A model generated the notes under the pieces. The model was not told where the DNA came from and ran no database searches. It was given only the letters and a program-made list of their open reading frames with translations. The translations under genes were made by a program, and so were the position numbers. This document shows positions 6,476 through 7,980 of a stretch of 7,980 bases of DNA, piece after piece (within the stretch, counting starts at the first letter, position 1; every line of letters begins with the position of its first letter). The DNA is from Chloroflexota bacterium (lineage in GTDB: Bacteria > Chloroflexota > Dehalococcoidia > UBA1151): NCBI GenBank assembly GCA_022561735.1, contig JADFQR010000048.1, positions 1 through 7,980 on the forward strand. The letters are read 5' to 3'.

Positions 6476-7717
6476 ATGCCCGCAGCCGGCAAGAAAACGA
6501 TCGAAGACATTGATGTTCAGGACCGTCGCGTGCTCGTACGCGTCGATTTCAACGTCCCGATGTCGCCCGGGACCACCCGGATATCGGACGATTCACGGAT
6601 ACGGGCCGTTTTGCCGACCATCGCGTACCTGCGGGACCGCGGCGCCCGGGTAATGCTTTGCTCCCACTTTGGCCGGCCGGGTGGCGAGGTGGACGAAATG
6701 TTGCGGCTGGCGCCTGTGCGCAAGCGGCTATCGGAGCTACTCGGTATCGATGTCGTGGACGCTCGCGGTCCGGCGGGCAGGGTTCCGGAGAAGGTGATGG
6801 ACTCCCTGGAGCCGGGCGGCGTCGCTTTGCTGGAGAACCTCCGGTTTAACAAGCGAGAAGAGGCGAACGACCCGGGATTCGCTCGTAAACTGTCCGTCCT
6901 TGGCGAGGTGTTTGTTAACGACGCCTTTGGCGCGGCGCACCGCGCCCACGCCTCCACGGCGGGTGTGACCAGGTTCCTTCCGTCGGTAGCCGGTCTGTTG
7001 ATGGCGCGTGAGCTGGAGATGCTCGGCGCGTGCCTGGAACATCCGCAAAGCCCGGTGGTGGCGGTGATAGGCGGCGCCAAGGTGTCAGACAAGATCGCTG
7101 TGCTGACGCACCTCGCCGGGCGGGTTGACACCGTCCTCATCGGTGGGGGGATGGTGACGGCATTCCTGGCTGCCATCGGCCATGTGGACCCGGTTCCCGC
7201 AGACGTTGCAGACGTAGAAGCCGCACGATCACTGCTGGCGAACTCGCAGGCCCGCATTATTATCCCGACCGATGTGGTCACGGCGATGGAGTTCGCCAGG
7301 GACGCCGAGCCGGCCACGACGAACGTCACTGCGATCACGCCCGGGGCGCTGGTGCTGGATATCGGACCTGACACGGCCAGCGCCTACGCGAGGGAGCTTG
7401 GCGACGCAAAGACGATCATCTGGAACGGGCCGATGGGTGTTTTTGAGTGGCCAGCGTTTAGCGCCGGGACAACCGCCGTGGCGCAGGCGATAGCGGGCAA
7501 CGATGATTGTGTGAGCGTGGTGGGCGGAGGATCGACCGCGGAGGCGGTCGGAGCGCTGGGTCTTCGGGACCGGATCACGCACGTCTCGACGGGCGGCGGG
7601 GCATCGCTTGAATACCTGGAAGGCAAGATACTGCCCGGGGTAGCCGCGCTGTTGGATGCCACCGAAATGCCAGGGGCTTCAAGTGTTTCATGCGGTTCAG
7701 ACGAGCCGGGCGAATAG
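6476..7717 (+). CDS. pgk: Phosphoglycerate kinase Pgk
   Basis: Pgk transfers phosphate between 1,3-bisphosphoglycerate and ADP in glycolysis, and the reverse in gluconeogenesis or carbon fixation. It is a cytoplasmic monomer with two domains. Signatures are VRVDFNVP (21-28), DDSRIRAVLPTI (38-49), SHFGRPGG (63-70, usually SHLGRP), LLENLRF (118-124), VNDAFGAAHRAHAST (147-161), GGAKVSDKI (199-207), LIGGGM (221-226), NGPMGVFE (317-324) and THVSTGGGASLEYLEGK (368-384). The nucleotide-site motif normally written GGGD is GGGS here (Ser353), removing the Asp that helps hold Mg-nucleotide in well-studied PGKs. The 413-residue length slightly exceeds the usual 390-400 because of a short Ser/Gly-rich tail after LPGVAALLD. 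The ATG follows the upstream TAG with no gap, and GGGGAGG ends 5 bases before it, so start and coupling are clear. tpiA follows after 38 bases. Confidence 0.97.
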   Translation: MPAAGKKTIEDIDVQDRRVLVRVDFNVPMSPGTTRISDDSRIRAVLPTIAYLRDRGARVMLCSHFGRPGGEVDEMLRLAPVRKRLSELLGIDVVDARGPAGRVPEKVMDSLEPGGVALLENLRFNKREEANDPGFARKLSVLGEVFVNDAFGAAHRAHASTAGVTRFLPSVAGLLMARELEMLGACLEHPQSPVVAVIGGAKVSDKIAVLTHLAGRVDTVLIGGGMVTAFLAAIGHVDPVPADVADVEAARSLLANSQARIIIPTDVVTAMEFARDAEPATTNVTAITPGALVLDIGPDTASAYARELGDAKTIIWNGPMGVFEWPAFSAGTTAVAQAIAGNDDCVSVVGGGSTAEAVGALGLRDRITHVSTGGGASLEYLEGKILPGVAALLDATEMPGASSVSCGSDEPGE

Positions 7718-7744
7718 CTGTAATCCCGGGCGAATGCTGTAATC
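7706..7744 (+). repeat. Head-to-tail tandem duplication spanning the pgk stop codon
   Basis: CCGGGCGAATAGCTGTAATC (7706-7725) is followed immediately by CCGGGCGAATGCTGTAATC (7726-7744). The copies are identical except for one missing A in the second. The first copy holds the last codons and TAG stop of pgk; the second lies in the pgk-tpiA gap and lacks that TAG. This looks like a recent slippage-type duplication. Confidence 0.85.
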
Positions 7745-7755
7745 AAGGAGCGGGG

Positions 7756-7980
7756 ATGCGAACGCCGGTAGTTGCAGGCAACTGGAAGATGAACACCACG
7801 CTGGCGGACGCCGCCGCGCTGGCGCGGGATGTACGGGCGGGTGTTGAAGGAATTACGGGCGTCACGACGGTCGTCTGTCCGCCGGCGGTGTCGATTGTGC
7901 CTGTCTCGATGGCGCTTGAGGGATCGCCGGTAGTTGTGGGGGCGCAGGACGTGAACCCCAACCCTTCGGGAGCGCACACG
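7756..7980 (+). CDS. tpiA: Triosephosphate isomerase TpiA, N-terminal 75 residues (runs off the window edge)
   Basis: TpiA interconverts dihydroxyacetone phosphate and glyceraldehyde 3-phosphate; it is a cytoplasmic TIM-barrel enzyme. The visible part begins MRTPVVAGNWKMNTTLADA, with the active-site Asn9 and Lys11 in the invariant GNWKMN. VVCPPAVSIVPV (39-50) is the second strand region. GAQDVNPNPSGAHT (62-75) corresponds to the usual GAQN...GAFTGE segment. The catalytic His and Glu lie beyond the window. AAGGAG (7745-7750) sits 5 bases before the ATG, a strong ribosome site. The 38-base gap after pgk suggests co-transcription with pgk and the prenyl synthase gene. About 175 C-terminal residues are missing only because the window ends. 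Confidence 0.96.
   Translation, partial: MRTPVVAGNWKMNTTLADAAALARDVRAGVEGITGVTTVVCPPAVSIVPVSMALEGSPVVVGAQDVNPNPSGAHT

Noticed and set aside
6517..7374. Open frame of 285 codons on the - strand opposite pgk
   Set aside because: The translation is low-complexity Ser/Thr/Arg-rich with no domain, and pgk on the other strand is certain.
7770..7783. Second inverted repeat AGTTGC-AG-GCAACT at the start of tpiA, echoing the palindrome at 5300
   Set aside because: It encodes the invariant VAGNW of triosephosphate isomerase, so protein conservation explains most of the bases; the likeness is probably chance.

Overview
The window is GC-rich bacterial DNA, densely coding and made up entirely of housekeeping genes. 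Start codons are mixed (ATG, GTG, TTG), 4-base stop/start overlaps are common, and several genes have clear Shine-Dalgarno sites. No mobile element, CRISPR array, tRNA or rRNA is visible. The gene complement and the look of the proteins (an MtnX-like HAD phosphatase inside a purine operon, and a PGK carrying GGGSTAEAV) suggest a Chloroflexota-type organism, perhaps Dehalococcoidia or SAR202-like. That is an inference from memory of the families and was not tested.

The left half (1-4217) is a leftward purine operon. In transcription order it reads guaA (GMP synthase), purD (GAR synthetase), an MtnX/SerB-like HAD phosphatase, then purB (adenylosuccinate lyase, cut by the window edge). purD/HAD and HAD/purB overlap by 4 bases, so translation is probably coupled. 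guaA makes GMP from XMP, purD acts at the second step of de novo IMP synthesis, and purB acts in IMP synthesis and in the AMP branch. The phosphatase is the one member with no obvious purine role.

The divergent intergenic region (4218-4494) holds the control signals. A sigma70-like promoter for guaA (TTGACG, 17 bases, TAGGTT) has a 14-base inverted repeat in its spacer. Facing right, five GATTCCC-like heptamers at 11-12 base spacing run up to an extended -10 element in front of the tsaC-like gene.

The right half (4495-7980) runs rightward: a Sua5/YwlC/TsaC-type threonylcarbamoyl-AMP synthase; a 181-base gap containing a perfect 14-base palindrome; a divergent trans-prenyl diphosphate synthase; pgk, whose ATG directly follows the upstream stop; and tpiA, cut by the window edge. 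The pgk-tpiA pair supplies lower glycolysis and gluconeogenesis. The prenyl synthase appears to be co-transcribed with it.

No new multi-gene system is evident. The points worth a second look are small: the phased heptamer array, the two palindromes, the divergent prenyl synthase, the Ser replacing the usual Asp in PGK, the HAD phosphatase in the pur operon, the N-terminal extension of GuaA, and a short tandem duplication at the pgk stop codon.
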